Source: Tissierellales bacterium
Lineage (GTDB): Bacteria > Bacillota > Clostridia > Tissierellales > Sedimentibacteraceae
Assembly: GCA_018433765.1 (NCBI GenBank)
Contig: JAHDQO010000021.1
Location: 203,049 to 267,048 of the forward strand
Direction: 5' to 3'
Length of the DNA stretch: 64,000 bases
The translations under genes were made by a program, and so were the position numbers. This document shows, piece after piece, positions 7,126 to 16,664 of the stretch; the stretch's first letter is position 1; each line of letters opens with the position of its first letter. A model generated the notes under the pieces. It did not search any database. It was not told the DNA's origin and was given only the letters and a program-made list of their open reading frames with translations.

Positions 7126-8481
7126 TTACCAACCTTGTATTACATCTAATACGCTGTCATCTATTTCTCCATTTATATATTCTTGTATAGATTCTTCTAT
7201 TATATTTAATGCTTTATCTACCTGCTCTTTAGTAATAACTAATGGCGGTTGAATTCTTAAAGCACTTTGACCAATAAATATTAGTATAACACCTTTTTCT
7301 ATACATCTAAAGCATACTTTAGCAGCTGCTTCATAATTTTTTTCCATAGTATTTCTATCTTTAACAAGGTCAACTGCTATTGACATACCTAATCCTCTTA
7401 CATCTCCAATAACATCATATCTTTCTTTCATTTGATTAAATCTGTTCATCATATATTTACCCATCTGCTCAGATTTTTCATTTAAATTTTCCCTTTCGTG
7501 TATCTCAAGCATTTTTAGAGCTGCCTTGCATACTGCTGAATTGCCTGTCATAGAAAATAAATGACCGGGTGAATTTAAACTATCCATTATTTCTTCTTTT
7601 CCTATGATCACTCCTAATGGTAAACCCGCACCTATTGATTTTCCTAATGTGATTAAGTCTGGTTCTATACCAAAATGTTCAATAGAAAACCATTTACCTG
7701 TACGCCCTAATCCCTGCTGTATTTCATCAACTACAAATAAAATTCCGTGTTTATTACAAAGTTCATACAGTCCTTTTACATATTTTTTTGGAGGAACAAT
7801 TAATCCCGCATCACCTGCTATTGGTTCGAAAAATACTGCTGCAACTTCTTCTGGAGGCAAGTAATGTTTAAATGCATATTCTATTTCCTTCAAGCACTCT
7901 AATGAGCAATTTGATTTATTCTTTCCATATTTACACCTTTGGCATATAGGATAATTAAAATGGTAGAATTCAGGTAATAAAGGTCCTATTTTTCTTCTCA
8001 TATTTAAGCTTATTGGAGACAGCGATAAAGCTCCATATGAACTTCCATGGTATGCTTCACAAAATGATATAATTTTGCTTCTTCCTGTATACGAACGTAC
8101 TAATTTAATAGCACCATCATTTGATTCAGAACCAGTTGTGCTGTACATTACTTTCTTTTTAGAATCTCCCGGAGTTATTTCTACAAGTTTTTTTGCAAGT
8201 TCAATGGGTTCTTTGCAATAAAAATATACAATTGTATATTGTGATATGTTTTCCATTTGTTCTTTTACTGCTTCTGCAATTTCTTTATTTCCGTGACCTA
8301 TATTTGCTGAAGAAGCACTTGAAAGAAAATCTATATATTCTTTACCATCATAATCTCTTACTAATGCACCTTCTCCTTCTTTTATTGCAACAGGATAATA
8401 AGGTATCTTCTGTCCTTTAGCTATATACTTTTTTTCACTATTTGCTATTTGTTCACTATAACATAATGTAGTACTAGACAT
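7126..8481 (-). CDS. class III PLP-dependent aminotransferase
   Basis: A 451-residue fold-type I aminotransferase of the GABA/ornithine transaminase group. Recognisable blocks are the substrate-loop region, GSESNDGAIKLVRSYTGR near 120, the PLP-aspartate motif (FVVDEIQQGLGRTGKWF) near 240, and the Schiff-base lysine in LITLGKSIGAGLPLGVIIG near 270. The family moves an omega- or alpha-amino group to 2-oxoglutarate or pyruvate; the substrate cannot be read from sequence. A cysteine-rich insertion (CQRCKYGKNKSNCSLECL, about 180-200) is unusual and could bind a metal. The ATG at 8481 follows GAGGTG. An XRE-cupin regulator lies downstream. Confidence 0.88.
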   Translation of the reverse strand: MSSTTLCYSEQIANSEKKYIAKGQKIPYYPVAIKEGEGALVRDYDGKEYIDFLSSASSANIGHGNKEIAEAVKEQMENISQYTIVYFYCKEPIELAKKLVEITPGDSKKKVMYSTTGSESNDGAIKLVRSYTGRSKIISFCEAYHGSSYGALSLSPISLNMRRKIGPLLPEFYHFNYPICQRCKYGKNKSNCSLECLKEIEYAFKHYLPPEEVAAVFFEPIAGDAGLIVPPKKYVKGLYELCNKHGILFVVDEIQQGLGRTGKWFSIEHFGIEPDLITLGKSIGAGLPLGVIIGKEEIMDSLNSPGHLFSMTGNSAVCKAALKMLEIHERENLNEKSEQMGKYMMNRFNQMKERYDVIGDVRGLGMSIAVDLVKDRNTMEKNYEAAAKVCFRCIEKGVILIFIGQSALRIQPPLVITKEQVDKALNIIEESIQEYINGEIDDSVLDVIQGW

Positions 8482-8611
8482 AATATACACCTCGAATTAA
8501 TATATTTAAATTATGTTTACTATTTTTAAATATTATACTATATTTAAACATTTGTTGTCAATATAATATTTACATATAGTAATATAAATTTAAATATATT
8601 AAATTTATATT

Positions 8612-8640
8612 AAAAAAACCTTAAAATTAACATTTTAAGG
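8612..8640 (-). terminator. terminator after the DMT transporter gene
   Basis: CCTTAAAA and TTTTAAGG form a stem followed by seven T on the minus strand, about 50 bases after the stop at 8688. Confidence 0.75.
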
Positions 8641-8687
8641 CTGCTTGAATTAATTATATATAATTTTTAGTTCTTATTAATTTAAAG

Positions 8688-9557
8688 TTAAGTATTCTTA
8701 ATCTTAATAGCTCCTAGTACAACCATAACCATACCTATAATTTGCAATATTGTCATAGTTTCACCTAAAGCAATAAAAGCTATTATCGCTGTTACTGGAA
8801 GCTCCATAGTCCCAATAACTGAAGATTTATATGCACCTAGATTATTTATACCTTTCATAATAAAAAACATAGGCAAAAAACTAAATGAAAAAGCCATAAT
8901 AAAAAGCAGTGAAATATTTGAAATAGTAAGGTTAAAATCAAATACTTTTATTGGATTATATATACTTATAAGAAATATAAATGATATTAATTGAGAGTAC
9001 ATTATTACTACATTTGTATCTATATCATTAAGATTTTCTTCTATATTTAAGTTATAAAAGGTATAACATAAACTAGCACACAGTCCAAATATCAATCCTT
9101 TTGTATTATATACTTTTCCTGCTGTTTGAGGATTTGAAGCTAAAATTAATCCACCTATAACTATAATCATAGAAATTATTGAAGTAATATTAAATTTATT
9201 ATTTCTAAAAATTTTCTTATACAAAAAAATAAATATACAATTTATATATAAAAGCATAATAGCAATTGATGCATCAATATATAACAAAGATCTATTAAGA
9301 AATGTATTGACTAAAGCAACTCCTATGAGTCCTTGTAAAATAATGAATTTGATTTTTCTTTTTTCTATTTTTAGTTTATCTCGATTTTTTATCATATTAT
9401 ATACAAATGTTATTATAAATACAAATAATGAAAATAAAGGAGTTAATGTTGTTTCACTAATACCCATGCTGTAAACTATCTTAACCGTTATTGATAAGAT
9501 TGAAAATAAAAAAACGCCTATCAGCATATAAATAAAACCTTTATTAGTATCTTTCAT
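8688..9557 (-). CDS. EamA/DMT-superfamily transporter
   Basis: A 289-residue integral membrane protein with about ten hydrophobic helices in two repeated EamA halves. The second half shows the typical ending (GTMELPVTAIIAFIALGETMTILQIIGMVMVVLGAI). Members export amino acids, amines or other metabolites, or import sugars. It has its own terminator and stands alone between the aminotransferase and the LarA-like block. Export of an amino acid is a reasonable guess from the surroundings only. Confidence 0.85.
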   Translation of the reverse strand: MKDTNKGFIYMLIGVFLFSILSITVKIVYSMGISETTLTPLFSLFVFIITFVYNMIKNRDKLKIEKRKIKFIILQGLIGVALVNTFLNRSLLYIDASIAIMLLYINCIFIFLYKKIFRNNKFNITSIISMIIVIGGLILASNPQTAGKVYNTKGLIFGLCASLCYTFYNLNIEENLNDIDTNVVIMYSQLISFIFLISIYNPIKVFDFNLTISNISLLFIMAFSFSFLPMFFIMKGINNLGAYKSSVIGTMELPVTAIIAFIALGETMTILQIIGMVMVVLGAIKIKNT

Positions 9558-9630
9558 ATATTCACCTGCTTGTCTATTTTAATTATCGGTTAATTTTAGC
9601 ATCATTAAAAAAATTTTTCAAACAATTTAT

Positions 9631-9683
9631 AAAAAAATAACTGATATATCAATACAGTTTTATTAGCTGTTTTGATATACCAG
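9631..9683 (-). terminator. terminator after the LarA-like gene
   Basis: A 17-bp imperfect inverted repeat (CTGATATATCAATACAG and its partner, two mismatches) is followed by TTATTTTTTT on the minus strand. Confidence 0.8.
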
Positions 9684-9698
9684 CTCTCTTAATCTAAT

Positions 9699-10985
9699 TT
9701 AAATTCTAACTAGTGTTTCACCACAATAAGGTATAATACCAACTTTAGCGTCTCTTCCCATTAATTCATATGCTAAATCTATAGCTTCATCAATGCTTTC
9801 TGCATGCTTAAAACCTAGATCTTGTTTATCTTCAACGCTTAAACCACTTGAAATGCAAATAGTTTTAACTCTATTTCTTACCTTAGAATGAAACAAAGGT
9901 ACATTTATTCCAACTATATCCTCAACTTCTCCATTTTCCACAGCCTTTAATTGTTTTTCAAATGGCACTAGTGACCATTTCCTTAAAGTTTTTTCATGAT
10001 GAGGTGCATTCCCGCATAATCCCTCTTCACCTTCAATAACATATATTAATACTCCACCTTCTTTAACTCCAAATTGAGAATAAATATATGGTTTACAACC
10101 CTGCCAAAAATCTATATCTGAAGGATATGCAGAAGTAATTAAGATATCAGCTTTCTCAGGTATTTTGGGACACATAACTTTTTCTGCTAATTCTATTCCT
10201 TTTCTATGAGCTTTAATATAGTCACCACAAAATAGTCCTAAAATATTTTTATTCTCATCTAGTACCGTATTAACTATAAAGTCTAAACCTACTTTACCAG
10301 CTATATCTTCCATTTCATGTCTAACTTTATTATCGGCATTACCGCATACCTCCAATACATTTTGAATAGTACATGCTTTTAAATGAGTTACTTCAGTAGT
10401 TTTCTCACTGCAAACTGCTGGTTGAATCATTTTAGCTCCGCCGCCCCAGCCAGCAGCTATATGCGGTACTATATTACCAATAGCTATTTTAAAATCTGCT
10501 TGAAGTACTTCCTTATATACTTCTATTGGTGTTCCATTTTTTGATTCGCCAAAATTAACAAATCTATCTTTATCCTTATAATCAATATTAATTAAAGAAT
10601 ATCCTTCAATATTTTTCTTACCTATATTTTTATTAATTTCCTCTTCAGTCATCTTTCTATGTGTACCTAATCCAATAATAATCTTAATATTATCTTTTGG
10701 AACATTCGCCATCTCTAATCTTTTCAATACTTCTGGTAGAAGTATTTTTTTAGGTGTAGGTCTTGTAATATCATCAACAATTACTACAATTTTCATATTA
10801 GGCTGAACTATTTCTTCAAGCTTTCCTGTACCAATAGTATTATTAAATCCTTCTGTAATTACTATATCTTTATCAGGTATTTCGTCTACTTCTACTGGTA
10901 AAGCATTGAAAATAACATTTTTTTCATTCAACTCAAATTCTAATTCTTTCTTATTTTTACCACACGGAACTTTATATATAGCCAT
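9699..10985 (-). CDS. LarA-family nickel-pincer-dependent racemase/epimerase
   Basis: A 428-residue member of the lactate racemase family, which interconverts 2-hydroxyacid enantiomers with a covalently bound nickel pincer nucleotide. The four residues known in Lactobacillus plantarum LarA (His108, His174, Lys184, His200) line up here at one residue further: GTHRK (His109), IVPHIAAG (His175), GGGAK (Lys185) and THLK (His201). Arg75 is also conserved. It should therefore be an active pincer enzyme, but the substrate may be another 2-hydroxyacid. The cofactor genes larB, larC and larE are not in the window. It starts one base after the M24 gene, so the two form an operon. Confidence 0.87.
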   Translation of the reverse strand: MAIYKVPCGKNKKELEFELNEKNVIFNALPVEVDEIPDKDIVITEGFNNTIGTGKLEEIVQPNMKIVVIVDDITRPTPKKILLPEVLKRLEMANVPKDNIKIIIGLGTHRKMTEEEINKNIGKKNIEGYSLINIDYKDKDRFVNFGESKNGTPIEVYKEVLQADFKIAIGNIVPHIAAGWGGGAKMIQPAVCSEKTTEVTHLKACTIQNVLEVCGNADNKVRHEMEDIAGKVGLDFIVNTVLDENKNILGLFCGDYIKAHRKGIELAEKVMCPKIPEKADILITSAYPSDIDFWQGCKPYIYSQFGVKEGGVLIYVIEGEEGLCGNAPHHEKTLRKWSLVPFEKQLKAVENGEVEDIVGINVPLFHSKVRNRVKTICISSGLSVEDKQDLGFKHAESIDEAIDLAYELMGRDAKVGIIPYCGETLVRI

Positions 10986-10986
10986 T

Positions 10987-12066
10987 TTATAAATTCACCT
11001 CTCTAATTAAAATATCGTTTCTCAGAACTTTATTTCCATTATAATTTATTTCAATTTTAGGAAATTCATCAATTATAGTTAGAATTTTGTTTTCCTTACT
11101 TCCTACTAAGATTGTATCTTCTGATTTATAACCTGTAATTGATGGATTCCAAGCATAAACTTGATTTTCTTTAACTTTAAAATCAGTATTAAAATCTGCT
11201 TTTAGCTCTCTTGAATTATAACCTGTTAATCCGCCTTGATGATGCTTTTTCCATTCATCTTTATATCCATTTTCTTCATACATTTTAACTACTTTATTAA
11301 AAATATTGTTTAATCTTTGACCCGGAATAGTATTCTTAATCATCATCGTATCTATTAGTAAGGTAGTATTTTTCTTATTATTTAATTCCTTACTTATTTT
11401 TTGAAAACCTACAAATCTTGTTAAGCATGATATTAGACCGTTTCTTCTTCCACATACGGCAATCATAACATAATCATTAAGAATTTTATTTGTAGGCAAT
11501 GGATGTCTATAACTTTTGATTCTATCATCAGCAGCAACTAAATTAACTACTGGCTCTATACCCATTTCTATACAGTTTTTAGAGAGCATAGCAGCTATCT
11601 GAAATTCAGACATACCTTTTTTAATTTGGAAAGTTGTATTTTTCATTGCATTTGCAGTATCTTTACATAACTGTTCATACATTGTAATATCATTTTCTTT
11701 TAATATTGTTCTTATATTAAATAATTCATCTTCTATATCTTCATCTGTTATATATTCTTTACCTAGATATTCATTTATTATCTCATTTTTTTTATTTTGC
11801 TCAAACCAATTATATTCATAAATTTCTAATTCACTATTATTGCTTAATTCCTCATCTTTAATTCTTACTGCCTCTATATTATTTGCTAACAATATAGCTT
11901 TACAGTCAGTAATGAGTAATTGAACAGTTGCATCTACTGAAGCTATATTAATAAAAAAACGTCCTCCTAATATCCATGCTAAATTATTTTGTTTTTTTAT
12001 TAGTATTCCTTTTTTATTCTTTTTTTTATAAATTTCTCTAATGTTATTTATTTTATCTATAAACAT
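10987..12066 (-). CDS. M24 creatinase-like protein without the metal ligands
   Basis: A 359-residue protein of the M24 'pita-bread' superfamily (prolidase, Xaa-Pro aminopeptidase, creatinase). An N-terminal creatinase domain (about 1-130) is followed by the M24 core. Active metallopeptidases have Asp-x-Gly and Ser-Asp-x-Thr-Arg; here the matching region reads VMIAVCGRRNGLISCLTRF, so both metal-binding aspartates are replaced (Ala and Cys). The HHQGGLTGY and AWNPSITGYKSEDT segments keep the fold. Creatinase itself is a metal-free M24 C-N hydrolase, so a comparable metal-independent hydrolase acting on a guanidino or ureido acid is possible. It forms a two-gene operon with the LarA-like gene. 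Confidence 0.75.
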   Translation of the reverse strand: MFIDKINNIREIYKKKNKKGILIKKQNNLAWILGGRFFINIASVDATVQLLITDCKAILLANNIEAVRIKDEELSNNSELEIYEYNWFEQNKKNEIINEYLGKEYITDEDIEDELFNIRTILKENDITMYEQLCKDTANAMKNTTFQIKKGMSEFQIAAMLSKNCIEMGIEPVVNLVAADDRIKSYRHPLPTNKILNDYVMIAVCGRRNGLISCLTRFVGFQKISKELNNKKNTTLLIDTMMIKNTIPGQRLNNIFNKVVKMYEENGYKDEWKKHHQGGLTGYNSRELKADFNTDFKVKENQVYAWNPSITGYKSEDTILVGSKENKILTIIDEFPKIEINYNGNKVLRNDILIREVNL

Positions 12067-12117
12067 AACTCACCTCATCTTATTTAGACTAATTAACAAT
12101 GTTTATTATTTATTTAC

Positions 12118-12146
12118 ATTTTATCATTGTGTTTTAATATTGTCAA
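12118..12146 (-). promoter_or_regulatory. sigma-A promoter of the M24/LarA operon
   Basis: On the minus strand TTGACA, 17 bases, TAAAAT. It lies about 50 bases upstream of the M24 gene start and after the AOR terminator. Confidence 0.72.
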
Positions 12147-12197
12147 TCAATGATAGTACTTCTCGATTTGCTATAATCAATTAGACTATTTAATAAA

Positions 12198-12231
12198 TTA
12201 ATCTGAGTTTATATTACAAAACTCAGATTAA
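12198..12231 (-). terminator. probable terminator after the AOR gene
   Basis: A 13-bp perfect stem (TTAATCTGAGTTT) is followed on the minus strand by AT-rich sequence with only short T runs. It lies about 40 bases after the stop at 12272. Confidence 0.6.
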
Positions 12232-12271
12232 TGTTAATTTATTATTAATATTATATTAGGTACAATTAGAA

Positions 12272-14107
12272 TCACTGAAATTTAAAATCTATGTCTAAAG
12301 AGGCAAGTGTCTCTTTTGTTGGTATACCATTCTCATCATAACCCATTAAGACATAGTATGATTTTTTTGCTTGCTCTAAATTTTCATTAGTAATCTTTTT
12401 ATCCTTTAGAGGTCCTTTTAAGAAAGGATTACTAAATCTTTTCGGTAAAGTATCCTCTTCCGGCTTTAAACCTCTGCTAATATTAATACATCTTGCCAAA
12501 GTTGATGCTCTTTTACCTACTTTAATTAATTCATAAAAATTGGTTTTCCAATCTGTAATAGCATCTATTATTTCAACTACATTTCTAGCTGACCAAGGAA
12601 CAAAATGACACAGTACAGCACAATCAAGAAAATGTCTCCAACTGCTGTATTCGACTAGAGCATAAGTTTTTTTGCAATTCAGTATCTGTGCATCCATAGA
12701 TTCAAATATTCCAAAGTTCTTTAAGAATCCGGGGTCTTCATCAAAATCTGTATCATGCATATTATGCTGATGGTCTGCACCTGTAGGTGATATTGCATAT
12801 CCAAGTCCCATACCAAATTTTAATCTCGGTTCATGCAAAGGAAGTTCTTGCCCTTTGACATGCATTGCATATTTATTTGTATCTTCATCAATAATAGCAG
12901 CAGCTTCTTTTACACCTTTTGAAAGTATTTTACCTATGCCTTCTTGATTTGCTATCTTATGAATGAGTTTAACCATAGCTTCACTATTGCCAAATTTTAA
13001 TTCTATATTTTGTGTGTCTTTTTTGGTTAAGTAACCATTTTCATAGCATTCCATAGCATATGCAATTACACATCCTGTTGAAATTGTGTCTAGTCCATAT
13101 TCAGTACATAATTCATTACCCTTACAAACGGCTTGCATATCATCAACACTACATAAACTTCCTAAAGCTGCAATAGTCTCATATTCAGGAGCTCCTGTTT
13201 TTGATGAAACAACATATTTATCGTTAATTTCTGCTACTGGTTTGCATCTAATAGGACATCCATAACATGTCTCATGTTTTATAATATATTTTTCTGTTAA
13301 GGATTCTCCACTTAACTTTTCTGCTCCCTCAAAAACACCTTCTTTAAAGTTTCGAGTGGGTAAACCTCCTAATTCATTCAAACCCATGACTATACCAGCA
13401 GTACCATATTTAGTTAGTGATGTTGAATTATTTATAATATCTTTTATATTATCCTTTTTAATCTTATTTAAGTAATCATTATTTTTAATTTTTACTTTAT
13501 TTGTTCCTTTTACAACAATGGCACGAAGTTTCTTAGAGCCCATAACAGCTCCTAATCCACCTCTACCTGCAAAGCTTCTTAGATCATGAGTTACACAAGA
13601 ATATGGTATTAATTTTTCTCCTGCTGGTCCACATTGTGCTATATGAACACTTTTACCGTATTTTTCTCGTATTCTTTCATCAACTTCTATTGTAGATTGT
13701 CCTTCAATGCTTTCATCTTGTATTATTTCAACATTATCGTCTTGAATAAGTATGTAACACATCTTACTATTTGCACCAATAATTATTATACAATCATAAC
13801 CTGCTTTCTTTATTTCTGTCCCAAAATATCCTCCAGCTTCACTGCTTGTAAAATAATTAGTAAGAGGTGAAATAGATGCAATGCTGTGTCTTCCACTACC
13901 TGCAACTGATGAACCAGTAACTATTCCTGATGAAAAAATCAATGGGTTTTCTTTATCTAATGGCTTAATTGATGAATTAGTTAATCTTGAAATATAATAA
14001 GCTGATAAACCTCTTCCACCCATATATTGTCTCATGATTTTTTCTTCTATATTTTCTATTTTAATTTCTTTTGTCGTAAGATTTATCCACAGTAATTTAC
14101 CTTTCAT
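12272..14107 (-). CDS. tungsten/molybdopterin aldehyde:ferredoxin oxidoreductase
   Basis: A full-length 611-residue AOR-family enzyme. It oxidises aldehydes to carboxylates (or the reverse) with a tungsten bis-pyranopterin and one 4Fe-4S cluster, using ferredoxin. The N-terminal domain is typical (GGRGLSAYYISR, SVAGSGRHSIASISPLTNYFTSSEAGG). Three cluster cysteines are in ETCYGCPIRCKP near 285, and a fourth candidate is in the DCAVLCHF region near 480. It lies in a run of amidohydrolase, RidA and amino-acid lyase genes, so an aldehyde from amino-acid breakdown is the likely substrate, but the true one is unknown. Confidence 0.92.
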   Translation of the reverse strand: MKGKLLWINLTTKEIKIENIEEKIMRQYMGGRGLSAYYISRLTNSSIKPLDKENPLIFSSGIVTGSSVAGSGRHSIASISPLTNYFTSSEAGGYFGTEIKKAGYDCIIIIGANSKMCYILIQDDNVEIIQDESIEGQSTIEVDERIREKYGKSVHIAQCGPAGEKLIPYSCVTHDLRSFAGRGGLGAVMGSKKLRAIVVKGTNKVKIKNNDYLNKIKKDNIKDIINNSTSLTKYGTAGIVMGLNELGGLPTRNFKEGVFEGAEKLSGESLTEKYIIKHETCYGCPIRCKPVAEINDKYVVSSKTGAPEYETIAALGSLCSVDDMQAVCKGNELCTEYGLDTISTGCVIAYAMECYENGYLTKKDTQNIELKFGNSEAMVKLIHKIANQEGIGKILSKGVKEAAAIIDEDTNKYAMHVKGQELPLHEPRLKFGMGLGYAISPTGADHQHNMHDTDFDEDPGFLKNFGIFESMDAQILNCKKTYALVEYSSWRHFLDCAVLCHFVPWSARNVVEIIDAITDWKTNFYELIKVGKRASTLARCINISRGLKPEEDTLPKRFSNPFLKGPLKDKKITNENLEQAKKSYYVLMGYDENGIPTKETLASLDIDFKFQ

Positions 14108-14118
14108 AGTTTTACCCT

Positions 14119-14988
14119 TTAATATAAAAGTTTTGTTGGATTATCTTTTATTAGTTTATATACATCTGCCTCTTTCATACCTTTTTCATGTAAGCATTGG
14201 CAGTAAACTCTTAAACTTTCAGAAGGCATAGGATTATGTATTTGCCCTGCATCACTCATTAATACTGCTCTATCTACACCAATAGTATTAATTGTATTTA
14301 ATATTTTATCTACTGATGCATAGTTCCACATAGGTGAAACAGTACAAAAGCCGAATTCTGCATATGCACCCATATCTGTTAGTTGTTTTAACTCTTCCAT
14401 TGTAAAATTAGGAATTTTGAAATATGGGTGTGTAATTAAAACTTTTTCTAATTTTTGTTCTTTAGCATATTTAACTAATTCATACACTTCTTTTTTAGCT
14501 AAATGACATGTACCCAATATCGCATTATATTCTTTTACTAAATTTACAACTTCTTTAGTATTTTTGCTTATATTTCCTTCTGAATCAAATACAGTAATTC
14601 CATCTGCATCTACTTCAGATGGATTTGAATCTTGAACATCATACTTGCCTCTGCCGCCATGTGCTTTAGCATGATTATCTGCATCTATAGTAGGCATCCA
14701 AACTTCTTTTGCTCCTAGCTTTAAAGCTGCTTCAACTGCTTGTGGATTTATACCTCCTACATAATAGTTTAAAACAATTCCTCCAAAAACATCTATTCCT
14801 TCAAATTCTCTGTTTAGTTCTCTAGCTCTACTTACAGTACTTTCATGATGGCATTTCAATAGAACTGCCTTAATTCCTTTAGAAGCAGCATCTACAACTA
14901 TATCTCTATCATCTCCTATTCTAGGAAATAAACATGGATGTGAATGAATGTGTAAATCACATGCTCCTTCTATACTAATTCTACTCAT
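14119..14988 (-). CDS. DUF6282 family metal-dependent hydrolase-like protein
   Basis: A 289-residue amidohydrolase/PHP-like TIM-barrel protein. The N-terminal metal motif is DLHIHSHPCLFPR (about 11-23), with further likely ligands in LLKCHHEST, GTCHLAKKE and VLITHPYF and an aspartate in VLMSDAGQIHN near 245. The DUF6282 family has no established reaction. It lies 11 bases upstream of the AOR gene and 40 bases downstream of ridA, so it is co-transcribed with both. A role as a hydrolase of a cyclic or amide intermediate is inferred. Confidence 0.78.
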   Translation of the reverse strand: MSRISIEGACDLHIHSHPCLFPRIGDDRDIVVDAASKGIKAVLLKCHHESTVSRARELNREFEGIDVFGGIVLNYYVGGINPQAVEAALKLGAKEVWMPTIDADNHAKAHGGRGKYDVQDSNPSEVDADGITVFDSEGNISKNTKEVVNLVKEYNAILGTCHLAKKEVYELVKYAKEQKLEKVLITHPYFKIPNFTMEELKQLTDMGAYAEFGFCTVSPMWNYASVDKILNTINTIGVDRAVLMSDAGQIHNPMPSESLRVYCQCLHEKGMKEADVYKLIKDNPTKLLY

Positions 14989-15027
14989 TTTATTTCTCCT
15001 TTCATTTTACTGTTTTTTATTTTAAAG

Positions 15028-15417
15028 TTATATTAACTTTTTTAAGCTTGCGATTGCTTCAATCTCTATTTTAAATCCTAAATCAGGCGATTCTTTAACT
15101 GGTATTGCTGCTCTTGCAGGTTGATGATCAACAAAAAATTCACTATATACTTTATTAACTTCTTCCCAATATGATGGGTCACTCATAAAAACCGTAGTTT
15201 TTAATATATGATTTTTATCACATCCATATTGTTTTAATATATCTTGAATATTATTTAATATTAATCGTGTTTCTTCTTCTGCTGACCCTAAAAGCAATTC
15301 TCCAGTTTTTTGGTCTGTGGGAAGCTGACCAGAAATATAAATATTATTTTCATCTGAAACTGCAAGTGAATAAAACCCTTTAGCTTCTAGTTCATTTATC
15401 TTCGTTATTTTTTTCAT
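15028..15417 (-). CDS. ridA: RidA family reactive enamine/imine deaminase
   Basis: A 129-residue RidA (YjgF/YER057c/UK114) protein with the family signatures ISGQLPTDQKTGELL, KTTVFMSDPSYWEEVN and the arginine motif ARAAIPV near residue 100. RidA hydrolyses reactive enamines such as 2-aminoacrylate to keto acids and ammonia. Diaminopropionate ammonia-lyase (17350) and a D-serine dehydratase-like enzyme (21414), both from 2-aminoacrylate-generating families, are encoded nearby, which makes the role coherent. Start by ATG after AGGAAGTG. Confidence 0.88.
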   Translation of the reverse strand: MKKITKINELEAKGFYSLAVSDENNIYISGQLPTDQKTGELLLGSAEEETRLILNNIQDILKQYGCDKNHILKTTVFMSDPSYWEEVNKVYSEFFVDHQPARAAIPVKESPDLGFKIEIEAIASLKKLI

Positions 15418-15482
15418 AATGTCACTTCCTTATTTTTTTTATTATAAATCGCTTTACGTAACTAAAGCTTCCATAACTTTTT

Positions 15483-15510
15483 ACTTTTCACTTTTCACTT
15501 TACACTTTTA
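15483..15510. repeat. short tandem repeat (ACTTTTC units)
   Basis: ACTTTTC-type heptamers are repeated about four times in the gap between the PreA-like and ridA genes. No function is apparent. Confidence 0.5.
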
Positions 15511-15521
15511 TTTATTACTTT

Positions 15522-16664
15522 CTAATATTTTAATTCTATTGCATTAACCGGACACATTTGCACACACATATTACAGCCATCACAATTGCTATTAATTGTA
15601 ATTTTATTATCAACTTTATGTATAGCATTATAAAAACATACTTTTTCACATTTATAACATCTTATACATTTGCTTTGATCTACACATGCAAATTTTGGTT
15701 TTTCTCTCACTAGCTCATCCATACTAGTAAATTCTTTTAAAGCAATACCTTTAAAATCATTAATTTTCTCATAACCTTTTAGCTCCATAAATGATTTTAT
15801 ATCTTTGATAATTTTTTCAATAATTCCATAACCATTCCACATAACTGATGATACTATTTGCACTGCACTAGCTCCAATCATTATGTATTCAATTACATCT
15901 TTATAATCACTAATACCACCAACTGCACAAATAGGTATGTCTACATTTTTAGCAACTTCAACTACATGCATTTGAACTATTGGCTTAATAGCAGCTCCAC
16001 TATATCCAGAAAAAGTTCTTATTCTTGGTTTACCTGTATCAATATTTACACCACCAAATGATTTTAGAGAATTACTTATTACAACTCCTGATGCACCAGC
16101 TTGTTTAGCTGCTTTTGATGGTTCAACTAAGCTTGTCACATTTGGTGAAAGCTTAACAATTATTGGAATGTCTGTACTGTTTTTTGCATTTTTAACTTCT
16201 TCAAATATCATTTCAGACATATTGCTGTCACTAAATGTAGTATGCATAGGACAAGAACCATTTAATTCAATCATATCAACTAAGCCAGTTCTAGCAATTT
16301 TATTTATCATCTTTGCAGTATCTTTTTTATCAGGCATAGCCAATACGCTTGCTACAAATTTACCATTTCTTTTATCTATTTTTACTAGTTCATTTTTAAT
16401 CCAATAGTTAATATCTATTGTAGAAAAAGATTCTATATTTAACATTCCTATATTGGTTTTTCCTATCTTCTTCAAAAACATTCTTCCCGTTCTTGGATGT
16501 TTTCTCCATTCAGCTTCTGAACAAAAAGTTTTCGGAACAACAGCAGAAGCTCCTGATTCAAACGATAAATTAGCACTTCTACCATCCCATGTAGGAGTTG
16601 CAGACCCAATCCAAATTGGATTGTCAAATTCTATTCCTCCTATTTCAGTCTTTATATCAATCAT
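15522..16664 (-). CDS. PreA-like dihydropyrimidine dehydrogenase/dihydroorotate dehydrogenase with two 4Fe-4S clusters
   Basis: About 380 residues. An N-terminal FMN TIM barrel of the dihydroorotate/dihydropyrimidine dehydrogenase type (IWIGSATPTWDG, a cysteine in MIELNGSCPM near 145, GGISDYKDVIEYIMIGASAVQI) is followed by a ferredoxin tail with two complete motifs, CIRCYKCEKVC and CDGCNMCVQMC. The family reduces pyrimidine rings or related heterocycles at the FMN and passes electrons through the clusters. No PreT-like partner is seen, so a ferredoxin may serve. The ATG at 16664 or 16667 overlaps the end of the upstream gene, so they are coupled. The substrate is uncertain. Confidence 0.83.
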   Translation of the reverse strand: MIDIKTEIGGIEFDNPIWIGSATPTWDGRSANLSFESGASAVVPKTFCSEAEWRKHPRTGRMFLKKIGKTNIGMLNIESFSTIDINYWIKNELVKIDKRNGKFVASVLAMPDKKDTAKMINKIARTGLVDMIELNGSCPMHTTFSDSNMSEMIFEEVKNAKNSTDIPIIVKLSPNVTSLVEPSKAAKQAGASGVVISNSLKSFGGVNIDTGKPRIRTFSGYSGAAIKPIVQMHVVEVAKNVDIPICAVGGISDYKDVIEYIMIGASAVQIVSSVMWNGYGIIEKIIKDIKSFMELKGYEKINDFKGIALKEFTSMDELVREKPKFACVDQSKCIRCYKCEKVCFYNAIHKVDNKITINSNCDGCNMCVQMCPVNAIELKY

